Notes under the pieces: generated by a model | What the model was told of the DNA's origin: nothing | What the model saw: only the letters and a program-made list of their open reading frames with translations | Databases searched by the model: none | Translations under genes and position numbers: made by a program | In this document: piece after piece, positions 53,475 through 61,753 of the stretch | Layout: each line of letters starts with the position of its first letter | How positions within the stretch are numbered: position 1 is the stretch's first letter | From: Streptomyces puniciscabiei | GTDB lineage: Bacteria > Actinomycetota > Actinomycetes > Streptomycetales > Streptomycetaceae | NCBI RefSeq assembly: GCF_006715785.1 | Contig: NZ_VFNX01000004.1 | Coordinates: 1 to 64,000 of the forward strand | Direction: 5' to 3' | DNA length: 64,000 nt

Positions 53475-53744
53475 ATGGTGACCGAGTCCCCGCGATCGAT
53501 CACGGCCTCGGCCGACGAACTCCTCGCGCAGGTCCGCACCTTGCGGGCCGACGCCGACCTCATGGACGGGTACGCCCGTCAGCTGCTCGCCACCGCGGCC
53601 ACTCTGAGCGGCTGCCCGGCGGCGCCCGACCGGAGCCGTCCCACCCTGGAGCAGCAGGCCGCCGCCTGCACGACGGCGGCGGAGCAACTGCGCACCGCCG
53701 CCGAGGCGTTGGACATTCACACCCGAGCCGGGGCCTGGGACTGA
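53475..53744 (+). CDS. Small helical protein downstream of the fusion gene
   Basis: 89 residues, two long amphipathic helices (SITASADELLAQVRTLRADADLMDGY and TLEQQAAACTTAAEQLRTAAEAL, read in parts) joined by a short Cys/Pro loop. GGGAG lies six bases before the ATG. It resembles a small helical hairpin of WXG100-like size, but the WxG motif is absent. Its 37-bp distance from the preceding stop suggests one operon and perhaps a partner of the fusion protein. Confidence 0.75.
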   Translation: MVTESPRSITASADELLAQVRTLRADADLMDGYARQLLATAATLSGCPAAPDRSRPTLEQQAAACTTAAEQLRTAAEALDIHTRAGAWD

Positions 53745-53791
53745 GTGCTCGCACCGGCGGGCCGCCGGCCCCGGCCGGGGAGCCGGGACGG

Positions 53792-54592
53792 TCAGGGCTT
53801 GCGGGCCACCCCCACGTACACCGGCTGCTCCGTGCGGACCCGCATGCCCGGCTCGGGGTGCCAGTGGGTGGCCTGGACGACACCCGGCTCGGCGAGCTCC
53901 AGGCCGTCGAAGAACCGGACCACGTCGGCGTACGAGCGCAACCGCACCGAGGTGCCCCCGGAGCGGTACACGGCGTCGATGCGCCCCCACACCTCCGGGT
54001 CGAACAGTTCCGTGCCGCCGTGGGACAGCATCAGGTAGCTGCCCGAGGGCAGCGGCTCCAGCAGGGTCCGGACGACACCGTGCGGGTCCTGCTCGTCCGT
54101 CACGAACGGCAGCAGCGCGATCAGCGACAGGCCCACCGGCCGGCCGAGGTCCAGATGCTCGCGGGCGTACTCCACGATCCGCTCCGGCTCGCGGACGTCG
54201 GCGTGCAGATAGGCGGTACGGCCCTCGGGCGTGCCGTGCAGCAACGCCTCGGCGTGCCGCAGCACGATCGGGTCGTTGTCCGCGTACACCACCCGCGCGC
54301 CCGGGGTGACGGCCTGGACGACCTGGTGCAGGTTCGGCCCGGTGGGGATCCCGGTGCCCACGTCCAGGAACTGGTCCACGCCCTGGCCGGCGACGAAGCG
54401 GGCGGCCCGGTGCATGAACTCGCGGTTGGCCCAGGCCGTGTCCTTGGCGCCCGGGAAGAGCTCCAGCACCTTGCTCGCGGCCTCGGCGTCGACGACGTAG
54501 TGGTCCTTGCCGTCCAGGTACCAGTCGTACATCCGTGCCGAGTGCGGCTTGCCGGTGTCGATCCGCTCCGGGCTGAATCCGGTGTCTGTCAC
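53792..54592 (-). CDS. S-adenosyl methyltransferase family 19 (DUF574) protein
   Basis: SAM-dependent methyltransferase-fold protein, 266 residues, of the streptomycete Methyltransf_19 family. Seen: RIDTGKPHSARMYDWYLDGKDHY at the N-terminus (read in parts), the SAM loop FLDVGTGIPTGPNLHQ near residue 75-90, VVYADNDPIVLRHAEALL near 100-117 with the ribose-binding acid, and HWHPEPG near the end. The GTG at 54592 has GGAGAG six bases upstream. Substrates for this family are not known to me. It is a paralogue of the product of 57866-58681. Confidence 0.92.
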   Translation of the reverse strand: MTDTGFSPERIDTGKPHSARMYDWYLDGKDHYVVDAEAASKVLELFPGAKDTAWANREFMHRAARFVAGQGVDQFLDVGTGIPTGPNLHQVVQAVTPGARVVYADNDPIVLRHAEALLHGTPEGRTAYLHADVREPERIVEYAREHLDLGRPVGLSLIALLPFVTDEQDPHGVVRTLLEPLPSGSYLMLSHGGTELFDPEVWGRIDAVYRSGGTSVRLRSYADVVRFFDGLELAEPGVVQATHWHPEPGMRVRTEQPVYVGVARKP

Positions 54593-54633
54593 GTCGGCTC
54601 TCCGTGAAGGGGTGGGGGGTGATCGGGTGATCG

Positions 54634-55305
54634 TCAGCGGCAGCGCGCGGCCGCCGCGCTGTCGTGACGGTGCCAGACGGTCTCGACCACACGGCCGTCG
54701 GGCAGGGTGTGCCGGGGCGGTCCCTCGTCCGGTACGAAGCCGGCCCGGGCCAGGGCCCGTCGGCTCGCGGTGTTCCCGGGCTCCGCGCCCGCCCGGACCG
54801 TGGTCAGTCCGGCGTGGGTGTGCGCGAGCGCGGCCCCCGCGCGGAACAGCTCCGCGCCCAGGCCCTGGCCGCGGCAGGACGGCGCCAGCCAGCCGCCCAT
54901 CTCGCCCGTGCGGTGCTCCAGTTCCAGGGCGCCGGCATAGCCGAGGTCCGACCTGCGCACGCAGACCAGCAGCAGGGGATCGTCCGGGCCGGGTGCGTAG
55001 GGCTGGGCCAGTTTCCGGGGCACCCGGCGGCCGTCGTCGCCGGCCGGCCGCCAGGCGAGCAGGGCCTTGCGGGTGCCGGGGTCGGGCAAGACCTCGTCCG
55101 CTTGGGTGCCGAGCCAGCGCTGCGCCTCGGCGTCCGCGCTGGCGGCCAGGGCCGCCGCGACGTCCAGCCGGGTCCGGGGCGTGAACAGCAACAGCCGTTC
55201 CGTGGCCAGGACATGCCGGCCGGCCTCGGGCCCGCACCGCCCGGGCACGGGCAGCCCGGCCGTGGCGGCCCGCCTCCGGCGGATCACCGACCAGACCATG
55301 CGCAC
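54634..55305 (-). CDS. GNAT-family acetyltransferase
   Basis: 223 residues. N-terminal RLLLFTPRTRLDVAAAL begins the GNAT fold. The acetyl-CoA loop is seen as PSCRGQGLGAELFRAGAALAH near residue 143-163 and is followed by GNTASRRALARAGFV near 180, the usual C-terminal helix-strand. This matches the RimJ/RimL-like branch of GNAT enzymes. The start lies at the GTG at 55305 or the ATG at 55299. Substrate unknown; it sits just downstream of an RsbW-like ATPase gene and a G-rich spacer. Confidence 0.87.
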   Translation of the reverse strand: MRMVWSVIRRRRAATAGLPVPGRCGPEAGRHVLATERLLLFTPRTRLDVAAALAASADAEAQRWLGTQADEVLPDPGTRKALLAWRPAGDDGRRVPRKLAQPYAPGPDDPLLLVCVRRSDLGYAGALELEHRTGEMGGWLAPSCRGQGLGAELFRAGAALAHTHAGLTTVRAGAEPGNTASRRALARAGFVPDEGPPRHTLPDGRVVETVWHRHDSAAAARCR

Positions 55306-55404
55306 CCCCGGGGAACGGCCCGCGCGACGACCACGGAACCCGTACGGACGTCGGGCCCCGAGGGATGCGGACGATCCGCACCGGCGGCGAATGTACCGGG
55401 GTTC

Positions 55405-55440
55405 GGGACGGGGTGGGGTGTGGGTGGGGGTGGTTTTGGG
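55405..55440 (+). other. G-quadruplex-prone G-tract cluster
   Basis: At least six runs of three to five G occur within 36 bases (GGGACGGGGTGGGGTGTGGG and on), separated by one or two bases. A second G-run array lies at 55607-55656. Both sit in the 350-bp gap between the ATPase and GNAT genes, so in minus-strand transcripts they are C-rich. Confidence 0.7.
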
Positions 55441-55487
55441 ACGGGAGAGTGATGACGGAGTCGGCAGGGTGGTGGGGTGGCCCGGGG

Positions 55488-55589
55488 TCAGTCGGCCTGT
55501 TCCTGGGAGCCCGCCTTGGGACGGGTCCGGGTCCAGGACGGGTCGGCGGACGGGGCCGTGACGGGGGCGGCGGGAGCGATGGGGTGCAT
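55488..55589 (-). CDS. Possible 33-residue small protein
   Basis: An ATG at 55589 with a good site (GAAGGAC, about five bases before) opens a 33-codon frame, beginning MHPIAPAAPVTAPSADP and ending SQEQAD. It lies between the ATPase stop and the GNAT start, in their direction. No domain; composition is Pro/Ala-rich. The ribosome site is the only strong support. Confidence 0.35.
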   Translation of the reverse strand: MHPIAPAAPVTAPSADPSWTRTRPKAGSQEQAD

Positions 55590-55656
55590 GGGTGTCCTTC
55601 GGACTGGTGGGGGGATGGTCCGTGGGGGGGTGGAGTGGGGGGCGGGGGGTGGGGTG

Positions 55657-56625
55657 TCAGTCGTGGTCGGACGGCAGCTCCGCCCAGACGACCCGGGCCG
55701 GCCGGCCGGGCGCGGGCGTCACCCCCCAGTCGCGGCACAGCGCGTCGACCAGGAAGAGCCCGCGCCCGTGCTGGTCGTCGGATCCGGGGCGCCGCGCCGC
55801 CGGACGGGTGGGGCCGCCGTCCTGGTCCTCGACCTCGATCCGTATCCGGTCCGCCGTACCGTGCAGCCGGCAGGCGATCCGCTCACCGGCCGCGTGCACG
55901 AGGGCGTTCGTGACCAGCTCCGAGGTCACCAGCACCGCGTCCTCCCGGGTGCCGTCCGGCACGCCCCAGGCGGTCAGCAGGTCCTGTACGACGCGCCGGG
56001 CCGTGCCGACGGCCGCCGGCTGCGCGGGCAGGTCGAACGCGGCGGCGGACCGGGCGAGCGCGGCCCCGGAGGCGAGCCGGTCGGGGCCGAGGGGCCCAGG
56101 GAGTCGACCGTGACGCCCGCCTCCGGGTGGTCTCAGGACGCCGGCCGGGACCGGCGGTCGGTGCGCATGCTCCAGGGTCTCCGGGGCGGGGAGTGGGCGG
56201 TCCCCGGTGTCGTACGGCGTGGGGAGCAGGCGTTCCCCGGTTTCGTCCGGGTCTGGGCGTCGCCAGTCCTCGGTGCCGTTGGAGGGCCGGTCCGGGACGT
56301 CCGTCGCCGCGTGTGCCCGATCGGTGCCGACCAGGCTCTGGTTTGGCTGGTTCACGCCGTCCCGGGCCGGGTGTGCCTGGTCCGCGACGTCGGGAGCCCG
56401 GTCCGACCGGCTTGCGCCGCCCGGGGTCGGGTCCGGTCGGTCCCCGGGGGTGGCGGACCGGTGCCGGGGCTGGACGGAAGCCGCGGACTGGTCATGGCGG
56501 TCGGCGGGCCGGTTCCGGCGGGGTACGGCCGGCAGGTGCAACGGGCCGCCGGGCAGGGGTGGTTGGGCGGGGCTCCGGTGTTCGGGCGGGTGGTGGAGCG
56601 GTCGGGGGAGGGAGGGCGGAGCCAT
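55657..56625 (-). CDS. RsbW-like anti-sigma ATPase with disordered N-terminal extension
   Basis: 322 residues. The last 135 residues are a GHKL ATPase of the anti-sigma kinase type: ARSAAAFDLPAQPAAVGTARR at its start (read in parts), N-box ELVTNALVHAAGE, and G-box HGRGLFLVDALCRDWGV. Family members are usually about 140-160 residues; here some 185 extra residues precede it, rich in Pro, Asp, Arg and Thr and repetitive (RSDRAPDVADQAHP-like), probably disordered. The ATG at 56625 has AAAGG nine bases upstream. It is divergent from a DUF5753 helix-turn-helix gene, a common streptomycete pairing. The target protein is not identified. Confidence 0.85.
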   Translation of the reverse strand: MAPPSLPRPLHHPPEHRSPAQPPLPGGPLHLPAVPRRNRPADRHDQSAASVQPRHRSATPGDRPDPTPGGASRSDRAPDVADQAHPARDGVNQPNQSLVGTDRAHAATDVPDRPSNGTEDWRRPDPDETGERLLPTPYDTGDRPLPAPETLEHAHRPPVPAGVLRPPGGGRHGRLPGPLGPDRLASGAALARSAAAFDLPAQPAAVGTARRVVQDLLTAWGVPDGTREDAVLVTSELVTNALVHAAGERIACRLHGTADRIRIEVEDQDGGPTRPAARRPGSDDQHGRGLFLVDALCRDWGVTPAPGRPARVVWAELPSDHD

Positions 56626-56930
56626 CGCCGTACGCCTTTCGTCCGGCCTCGCGTGGGGTGCGGTGTCGGGCCGGCCGCGCAGCAGACGGCACGCCTCCCA
56701 CGAGGCCGTGGTGCGGCCCGGTCTCCCCCAACCCGGCCGCGCCGCCTGCTCCTTGGTCGGCTGGAGCAGTTGGATCCACTTTCCCACCCGCCAACAACGC
56801 TCCGCAACCGTCACATTGAAATTTGCAAGTGGCGAAGTGCATGCTGCTCCGGCCAGAACGTGATCGAATGGGCCGGGGACGCGGACCGTGTGCGGCGGTG
56901 TTCCCGTGACCTGGTGAGGGGGGTGTGGGC
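56626..56930. other. Divergent promoter region, no gene
   Basis: About 300 bp between the ATPase and DUF5753 genes. An AT-rich patch at about 56809-56832 (TCACATTGAAATTTGCAAG) stands out from the GC-rich background and probably contains promoter elements. The ATPase frame is open through much of it, but no better start with a ribosome site is seen. Confidence 0.4.
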
Positions 56931-57806
56931 ATGACCGCGGAGACCGACTGGGGCGGTGCCCCCTCCGTCCTGCGCATGATCCTCGGCCGGCAGCTGGAGG
57001 AGCTGCGCACCCGGGCCGGCCTCAGCTACGCTGAGGCGGGCGCCGCCATCGGGGTCAGCCACTCCACGATCCGCCGCATGGAGGCCGCCAAGGTGGCCCG
57101 GCTGCGCCTCGCGGACGCCGAGAAGCTGCTCCAGGTCTACGGCGTCACCGACCAGGACGAGATCGACACCTTCCTGAAGTCCGTGCGCGAGGCCAACAAG
57201 CGCGGCTGGTGGCACACCTACCGCGATGTGATGCCCGACTGGTTCGCCGCGTATCTCAGCCTGGAACAGGCCGCGTTGCAGATCCGCGTGTACGAGAACC
57301 AGTTCGTGCACGGCCTGCTGCAGACCGAGGACTACGCCCGCGCCCTGATCGGCGCGGACAATCCACACGCCTCCGCCGAGGCCACCGAGCGCCGGGTCGC
57401 GCTGCGCATGCGCCGCCAGGAGCTGCTGGCCCGGAAGGCGCCGCCGCGTGTGTGGGTGGTGATGGACGAGACGGTGCTGCGCTGGCCGGTCGGCGGACCG
57501 GAGGTGATGCGGGCGCAGATCGACCACCTCCTGGAGGTGAACCGGCTGCCCCATGTGACCGTCCAGCTCATGCCGTTCAGCAATGGCCCCCACCCGGCGC
57601 TGCGGGCGGGCGCCTACCACCTCTTCCGGTTCCGGGCCCGTGAACTGCCCGACGTCGTCTACCTCAACGGCCTGGTCGGGGCCGTCTACCTCGACAAGGC
57701 CGACGACGTCGTGGTGTACCGGGAGGCGCTGGACCGGCTCGGCGCCCAGGCGGCGCCCGCCCGGAAGACCGAGGCCCTGCTCGGCGCGATCCGCAAGGAG
57801 CTGTGA
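56931..57806 (+). CDS. XRE-type helix-turn-helix regulator with DUF5753
   Basis: 291 residues. The N-terminal helix-turn-helix is LGRQLEELRTRAGLSYAEAG through IGVSHSTIRRMEAAK (about residues 16-55). It is followed by a DUF5753 domain (about 100-285) with FVHGLLQTEDYARALI and LPHVTVQLMPFSNGPHPAL, hallmarks of the Streptomyces BldB/WhiJ-associated regulator family. The ATG at 56931 with GAGGGGGG eight bases upstream is preferred to the GTG at 56925. These regulators usually pair with DUF397 proteins or RsbW-like ATPases; the ATPase here is divergent. Confidence 0.93.
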   Translation: MTAETDWGGAPSVLRMILGRQLEELRTRAGLSYAEAGAAIGVSHSTIRRMEAAKVARLRLADAEKLLQVYGVTDQDEIDTFLKSVREANKRGWWHTYRDVMPDWFAAYLSLEQAALQIRVYENQFVHGLLQTEDYARALIGADNPHASAEATERRVALRMRRQELLARKAPPRVWVVMDETVLRWPVGGPEVMRAQIDHLLEVNRLPHVTVQLMPFSNGPHPALRAGAYHLFRFRARELPDVVYLNGLVGAVYLDKADDVVVYREALDRLGAQAAPARKTEALLGAIRKEL

Positions 57807-57865
57807 CGCACCCACCTGTTCGTACGCAATCCCCGCACCCCCCGACCAGAATGGGAGACACGGCG

Positions 57866-58681
57866 TTGCCCGACAACGGATGGCCGGCCGACCGTATCGA
57901 CACCGAGAACGCCCACTCCGCCCGCATCTACGACTACATCCTCGGCGGCAAGGACTACTATCCCGCCGACCAGGAGGCCGGTGACGCCATGGCCCGGGAG
58001 TGGCCCGCGCTCCCGGTCCACATGCGCGCCAACCGCGACTGGATGAACCGCGCCGTGCGCTGGCTCGCCGAGGAGGCGGGCATGCGCCAGTTCCTGGACA
58101 TCGGCACCGGCATCCCCACCTCGCCCAACCTGCACGAGATCGCCCAGGCCGTGGCCCCCGAGTCCCGGGTGGTCTACGTCGACAACGACCCGATCGTCCT
58201 CACCCTCTCCCAGGGGCTGCTGGCCAGTGCCCCCGAGGGCCGGACCGCGTACCTGGAAGCCGACTTCCGGGATCCGGCGGCCATCCTCGACGCACCCGAG
58301 GTGCGCGAGACCCTGGACCTGGGCAAGCCGGTCGCGCTCACCGTCATCGCCATCGTCCACTTCATGCTCGACGAGGACGACGCGGTCGGTGTCGTACGCC
58401 GGCTGCTGGAGCCGCTGCCCTCGGGCAGCCATCTGGCGATGTCCATCGGCACCGCCGAGTTCGCACCCGAGGAGGTGGGCCGGGTCGCCCGCGAGTACGC
58501 GGCCCGCAACATGCCGATGCGGCTGCGCACCCTCGACGAGGCCCATGAGTTCTTCGAGGGACTCGAGCTGGTCGAGCCGGGCATCGTCCAGGTCCACAAG
58601 TGGCATCCCGACGGCACCGGCGAGCAGGACATCCGCGACGAGGACATCGCGATGTACGGCGCGGTCGCCCGCAAGCCGTGA
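57866..58681 (+). CDS. S-adenosyl methyltransferase family 19 (DUF574) protein, second copy
   Basis: 271 residues of the Methyltransf_19 family. ARIYDYILGGKDYYPADQEAG is at the N-terminus (read in parts), SAM loop FLDIGTGIPTSPNLHEIA near residue 72-89, VVYVDNDPIVL near 99-109, and KWHPDG near 245. The TTG at 57866 has GGGAGA seven bases upstream and gives the usual family N-terminus; GTG 57803, overlapping the regulator stop, and ATG 57851 are alternatives in the same frame. It is co-directional with the DUF5753 gene 60 bp upstream. Confidence 0.92.
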   Translation: MPDNGWPADRIDTENAHSARIYDYILGGKDYYPADQEAGDAMAREWPALPVHMRANRDWMNRAVRWLAEEAGMRQFLDIGTGIPTSPNLHEIAQAVAPESRVVYVDNDPIVLTLSQGLLASAPEGRTAYLEADFRDPAAILDAPEVRETLDLGKPVALTVIAIVHFMLDEDDAVGVVRRLLEPLPSGSHLAMSIGTAEFAPEEVGRVAREYAARNMPMRLRTLDEAHEFFEGLELVEPGIVQVHKWHPDGTGEQDIRDEDIAMYGAVARKP

Positions 58682-59051
58682 CCGGCCGCGCGCCGTGACA
58701 GACCAGGGGCCGGGGTCCGCACCCACCTCCCGGACCCCGGCCCCGCCCCTTCTCGTACGGCGGGCCGGGCGGCTCCCCATCTCTCAGCGTGAGCCCATGT
58801 ACACCACCCGAGCCCTCGACAACCTCGCCCGGCTCGCCGGAGACAGCGCACCCCGGCCATCCGAGGCGAATGACCGAAAGCACGCGGAAATACGACCGGA
58901 ATTCGGCACAACCATCCGGCTGCCTCATGTTCCGGGAGCGGAATGGGAAAAAGCCGAGAGAAAGCGGAACCGGCGCGAGAGAAATGAGGTCTTAAAGGCC
59001 GTCGACGGCCGGGATCAGTCCGGTCGTACAGAAAACGGGGGAATAAGACCT
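58682..59051. other. 370-bp leader region, no gene assigned
   Basis: The frame of the secreted protein is open back to about 58797 (ATG, giving MYTTRALDNLARLAG), but the signal peptide at 59052 argues for initiation there. The last 200 bp are AT-richer, with repeated AGAGAAA/GAAAGC tracts. A promoter is likely here. Confidence 0.4.
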
Positions 59052-59552
59052 ATGTCCGTCCGCAGTCGCAAGACCCTCATCACCGCCGTCGCCCTCACCG
59101 GCGGCCTCACCCTGGCCGCCGTGACGCCCGCCCTCGCGGGCGCCCGCACGAGCCACACCACCCGTGCCACCGTCGTGTCCTCCGCCCAGGGCGACCCGCG
59201 CAACGTCACCCAGCACGTGGCCGACTTCTACGGCGCCTACATCGACGCCGTCTGGTCCACCGACGACAAGTCCGCCGGGGACGCCGCCAAGGCGCTGCGC
59301 GCCTTCTACCTCTCCGCCGCCGCACAGAAGAAGGTCGCCGCCTTCGAGAAGAAGGAGCACGCCGACGGCATCCTCTTCGCGCAGAACGTGCCGGTGAAGT
59401 GGAAGGTGACCTACACCGGTTCCGGCGCCGGCCACGCCACCAGCCGGGTCACGCTCACCTGGAGCGACGGGGCGCACGCCGAGGTCAGCCGGATCGACGT
59501 CCAGTCGGACCTGAAGACCCTGAAGATCACCGACCTCAAGTCGGTCCGCTGA
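59052..59552 (+). CDS. Secreted small protein, function unknown
   Basis: 166 residues. Sec signal SRKTLITAVALTGGLTLAAV with cleavage after ALAGA-like residues near position 30. The mature part begins with a polar stretch, then NVTQHVADFYGAYIDAVWS and KALRAFYLSAAAQKKVAAFE, and ends in beta strands (KWKVTYTGSG, SRVTLTWSDG). The arrangement suggests a small helical-plus-beta extracellular domain. I do not know the family. GGGGGAA lies upstream of the ATG, and a strong terminator follows. Confidence 0.85.
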   Translation: MSVRSRKTLITAVALTGGLTLAAVTPALAGARTSHTTRATVVSSAQGDPRNVTQHVADFYGAYIDAVWSTDDKSAGDAAKALRAFYLSAAAQKKVAAFEKKEHADGILFAQNVPVKWKVTYTGSGAGHATSRVTLTWSDGAHAEVSRIDVQSDLKTLKITDLKSVR

Positions 59553-59557
59553 CCGGG

Positions 59558-59603
59558 GGGCGTGCGGTCCCGCCCCGCCCCACTCGGGGCGGGGCTCACG
59601 CCC
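59558..59603 (+). terminator. Two-tier terminator hairpin
   Basis: The inner perfect 10-bp stem GCCCCGCCCC/GGGGCGGGGC with an ACTC loop is flanked by an outer seven-base pairing, GGGCGTG/CACGCCC. It lies between the secreted protein gene and the convergent phosphatase gene. Confidence 0.8.
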
Positions 59604-59630
59604 GCCGGGCCGGCCGGTGGCCGGCCGCCC

Positions 59631-60782
59631 TCACCGGTGCTGGACGGTGTCCGAGCCGGCAGCCCGCACGTGGTGGCGCCGGCGGTCGACGCTCGTGCGG
59701 TGCACGGCGATGAGCGCGGCATCGTCGCCCAGCCGGCCGCCCGCATGGGCCAGCAGATCCCGCCGCACATGGTGCATCAGCGCCTCGGGGCTGTCGTCGG
59801 TCCAGTGCGCGACCCGCTCGGACAGCGGATAGAACCGGCCGTTAGCGTCCCGGGCCTCCACCACACCGTCGGTGTACAGGAGCAGGGTGTCACCGGGCTC
59901 GAAGGAGAACACGTCCAGCGTGTGGTCGGTGCCGCCGTGCACCCCGAGCGGCGGGGACGGGTGCAGGCTCGGGACCGTGACGGCGTGCCCGGGGCTCAGC
60001 AGCAAAGGCGGCGGGTGGCCGCAACTGGTCATCCGGGTCACCGGATCCCGGTCCGGGATCTCCACCAGCAGCGCGGTGGCGAACCGCTCGCCCGCCTCCT
60101 CCGGCGGGTCCAGGTCCTCGGCGTACCGGGTGACGCTCTGCTCCAGCAGGGCGGCCAGCTCGGCCAGCGGGATGTGCCGGTGCGCGCTCTCCCGGAACGC
60201 GCCGAGCAGCAGCGCGGCCTCGCCGATGGCGGACAGGCCCTTGCCGCGCACATCGCCGATCATCACTCGTACTCCGCCGTCGTACCGGGTCGCCGCGTAC
60301 AGGTCGCCGCCGATCTGTGCCTCGTCCTCCGCGGCCAGGTACAGCGAGGCGATCCGCAGCGGGCCGATCTGCTCGGGCAGGGGCCACATCAGCACGTGCT
60401 GCGCGGCCTCGGCGACCGTGCGGACCTGGGCCAGCTGGGCCTGCCGCCGCTCCCGCAGCGCGCTGTAGAGCACCAGCAGCACCGTCAGCACCGCGAGGGT
60501 GATGATCTGCACGACGTGGTTCGTGGTGCCGAGCCCGCCGTGCGTCACACCGATGACCACCTGGGCGGCCAGGGCCAGCCCTCCGATGGCCGCCGTGGTC
60601 CGTGGCCCGGCGAAGGACACCGTGAGCGCCGGCGCGATCACCAGGGCCGGCCCCAGGTGGACATTGGTGGGCGTCTGCATGTCCACCACCGTGATCACCA
60701 CGATGAGCACGACGGGGAGCAGCAGCAGAGCGTGTACCGACTGCCACGGCTGCCGCGAACCCGCCCTGAGCCTGAGACCCAT
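59631..60782 (-). CDS. Membrane-anchored SpoIIE/PP2C phosphatase
   Basis: 383 residues. Four predicted helices in the first 110 residues (ALLLLPVVLIVVITVV, then three more to LVLYSALRERR) anchor a cytoplasmic PP2C domain. Metal motifs: GGDLYAATR near residue 158, IGDVRGKGLSAIGEAALLLG near 174, TSCGHPPPLLL, and GDDAALIAV near 350. It should dephosphorylate an unknown anti-sigma antagonist. It is the third SpoIIE-type phosphatase in this window and the only one with a multi-helix membrane domain and no PAS or GAF. Confidence 0.92.
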   Translation of the reverse strand: MGLRLRAGSRQPWQSVHALLLLPVVLIVVITVVDMQTPTNVHLGPALVIAPALTVSFAGPRTTAAIGGLALAAQVVIGVTHGGLGTTNHVVQIITLAVLTVLLVLYSALRERRQAQLAQVRTVAEAAQHVLMWPLPEQIGPLRIASLYLAAEDEAQIGGDLYAATRYDGGVRVMIGDVRGKGLSAIGEAALLLGAFRESAHRHIPLAELAALLEQSVTRYAEDLDPPEEAGERFATALLVEIPDRDPVTRMTSCGHPPPLLLSPGHAVTVPSLHPSPPLGVHGGTDHTLDVFSFEPGDTLLLYTDGVVEARDANGRFYPLSERVAHWTDDSPEALMHHVRRDLLAHAGGRLGDDAALIAVHRTSVDRRRHHVRAAGSDTVQHR

Positions 60783-61063
60783 GCCTACAGCGTGCTCCCG
60801 GGCCGCACGCGACGCACGCCAACGTGTCGGTACGGCCGGCCGTCCGCCCTCGGTGAAGGGTACGAGGCAAGGGCCGAGGGATGCCGATCACGACCCGGCG
60901 TCGCAGCACCGTCCTGCTCCGGGGGGACACTCCCTGGTCCCGGCACTCCGGCGCTGGTGGTGGGGACCGGGCCGCGTGTCGGTGTGGTCGCGCCGGGTAC
61001 CCGTACGACCCCCGGGTCCGGACCGGCCGATCCGGGGGTGCCGGGGCCGCGAACGGAGACGTC

Positions 61064-61753
61064 ATGACGCAGAACGGGGAGGGCACCGCCCCACTCCGGC
61101 GACCGGAGGTCGCCGAGCTGCGCCTCGCCGGGGGCGGACCGGACGAGTCCGTCACCACCCCCGCACCGGGCCAGGCGGAGCTGCCGCAGGACCGCAGCCA
61201 GGCGATCCTGGAGGCCACCAAGGAGGTCGGCGCCCTGCTCAAACGCGCCGGCCATCGCTTCGCGCTCGCCGGCAGCGTGGCCGTCTACGCACACGGCGGC
61301 AGCCGCTACCTCCAGCACGACGCCGACTTCTGTGTGCTGCCCGACGACGCCGAGGCGGTGGCGGCCAGCCTGCGCGAGGCCGGGCTGCCCGTCCGGACCC
61401 CGCCCGAGGACTGGTTGCTGAAGACCACCTGCCGCGGGCAGAACATCGACATCATCTTCGCCCTCGCGCACCAGCCCGTCACCGCGGAGATGCTCGACCG
61501 CGCCCACGTGCTGCCGGTCGACTCGGTGCTGATGCCCGTCCTCGCTCCGACCGACCTGATCCACAGCCTGGTCAGCGCGTTCTCGGAGCACTACTGCGAT
61601 TTCGGGGCCGTCCTGCCGGTGGCCCGCGCCGTCCGGGAGAAGGTCGACTGGGACGCGCTCCGGGCGGCCTGCGGCGACCAGCCAATGCCGGCCGCCTTCC
61701 TCTTCCTCCTCGAACGGCTGAACGTGATCGACCCCCAGGAGGGGCAGCCATGA
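61064..61753 (+). CDS. Nucleotidyltransferase-fold protein
   Basis: 229 residues. After a polar N-terminus the core starts VGALLKRAGHRFALAGSVAVYAHGG (read in parts), and the DADFCVLPDDAEAV motif near residues 86-99 supplies the paired acids of the nucleotidyltransferase fold. DIIFALAHQPV near 128 may give the third acid. This pattern fits the AbiEii/MNT-like and uncharacterised nucleotidyltransferase groups. GGAG lies five bases before the ATG. It overlaps the next gene by 4 bp and heads a three-gene cassette. Whether it transfers a nucleotide to protein, RNA or a small molecule is unknown. Confidence 0.8.
   Translation: MTQNGEGTAPLRRPEVAELRLAGGGPDESVTTPAPGQAELPQDRSQAILEATKEVGALLKRAGHRFALAGSVAVYAHGGSRYLQHDADFCVLPDDAEAVAASLREAGLPVRTPPEDWLLKTTCRGQNIDIIFALAHQPVTAEMLDRAHVLPVDSVLMPVLAPTDLIHSLVSAFSEHYCDFGAVLPVARAVREKVDWDALRAACGDQPMPAAFLFLLERLNVIDPQEGQP

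Noticed and set aside
58797..59051. In-frame upstream extension of the secreted protein gene
   Set aside because: The extension is polar and unlike a protein N-terminus, while a proper Sec signal peptide with a ribosome site begins at 59052.
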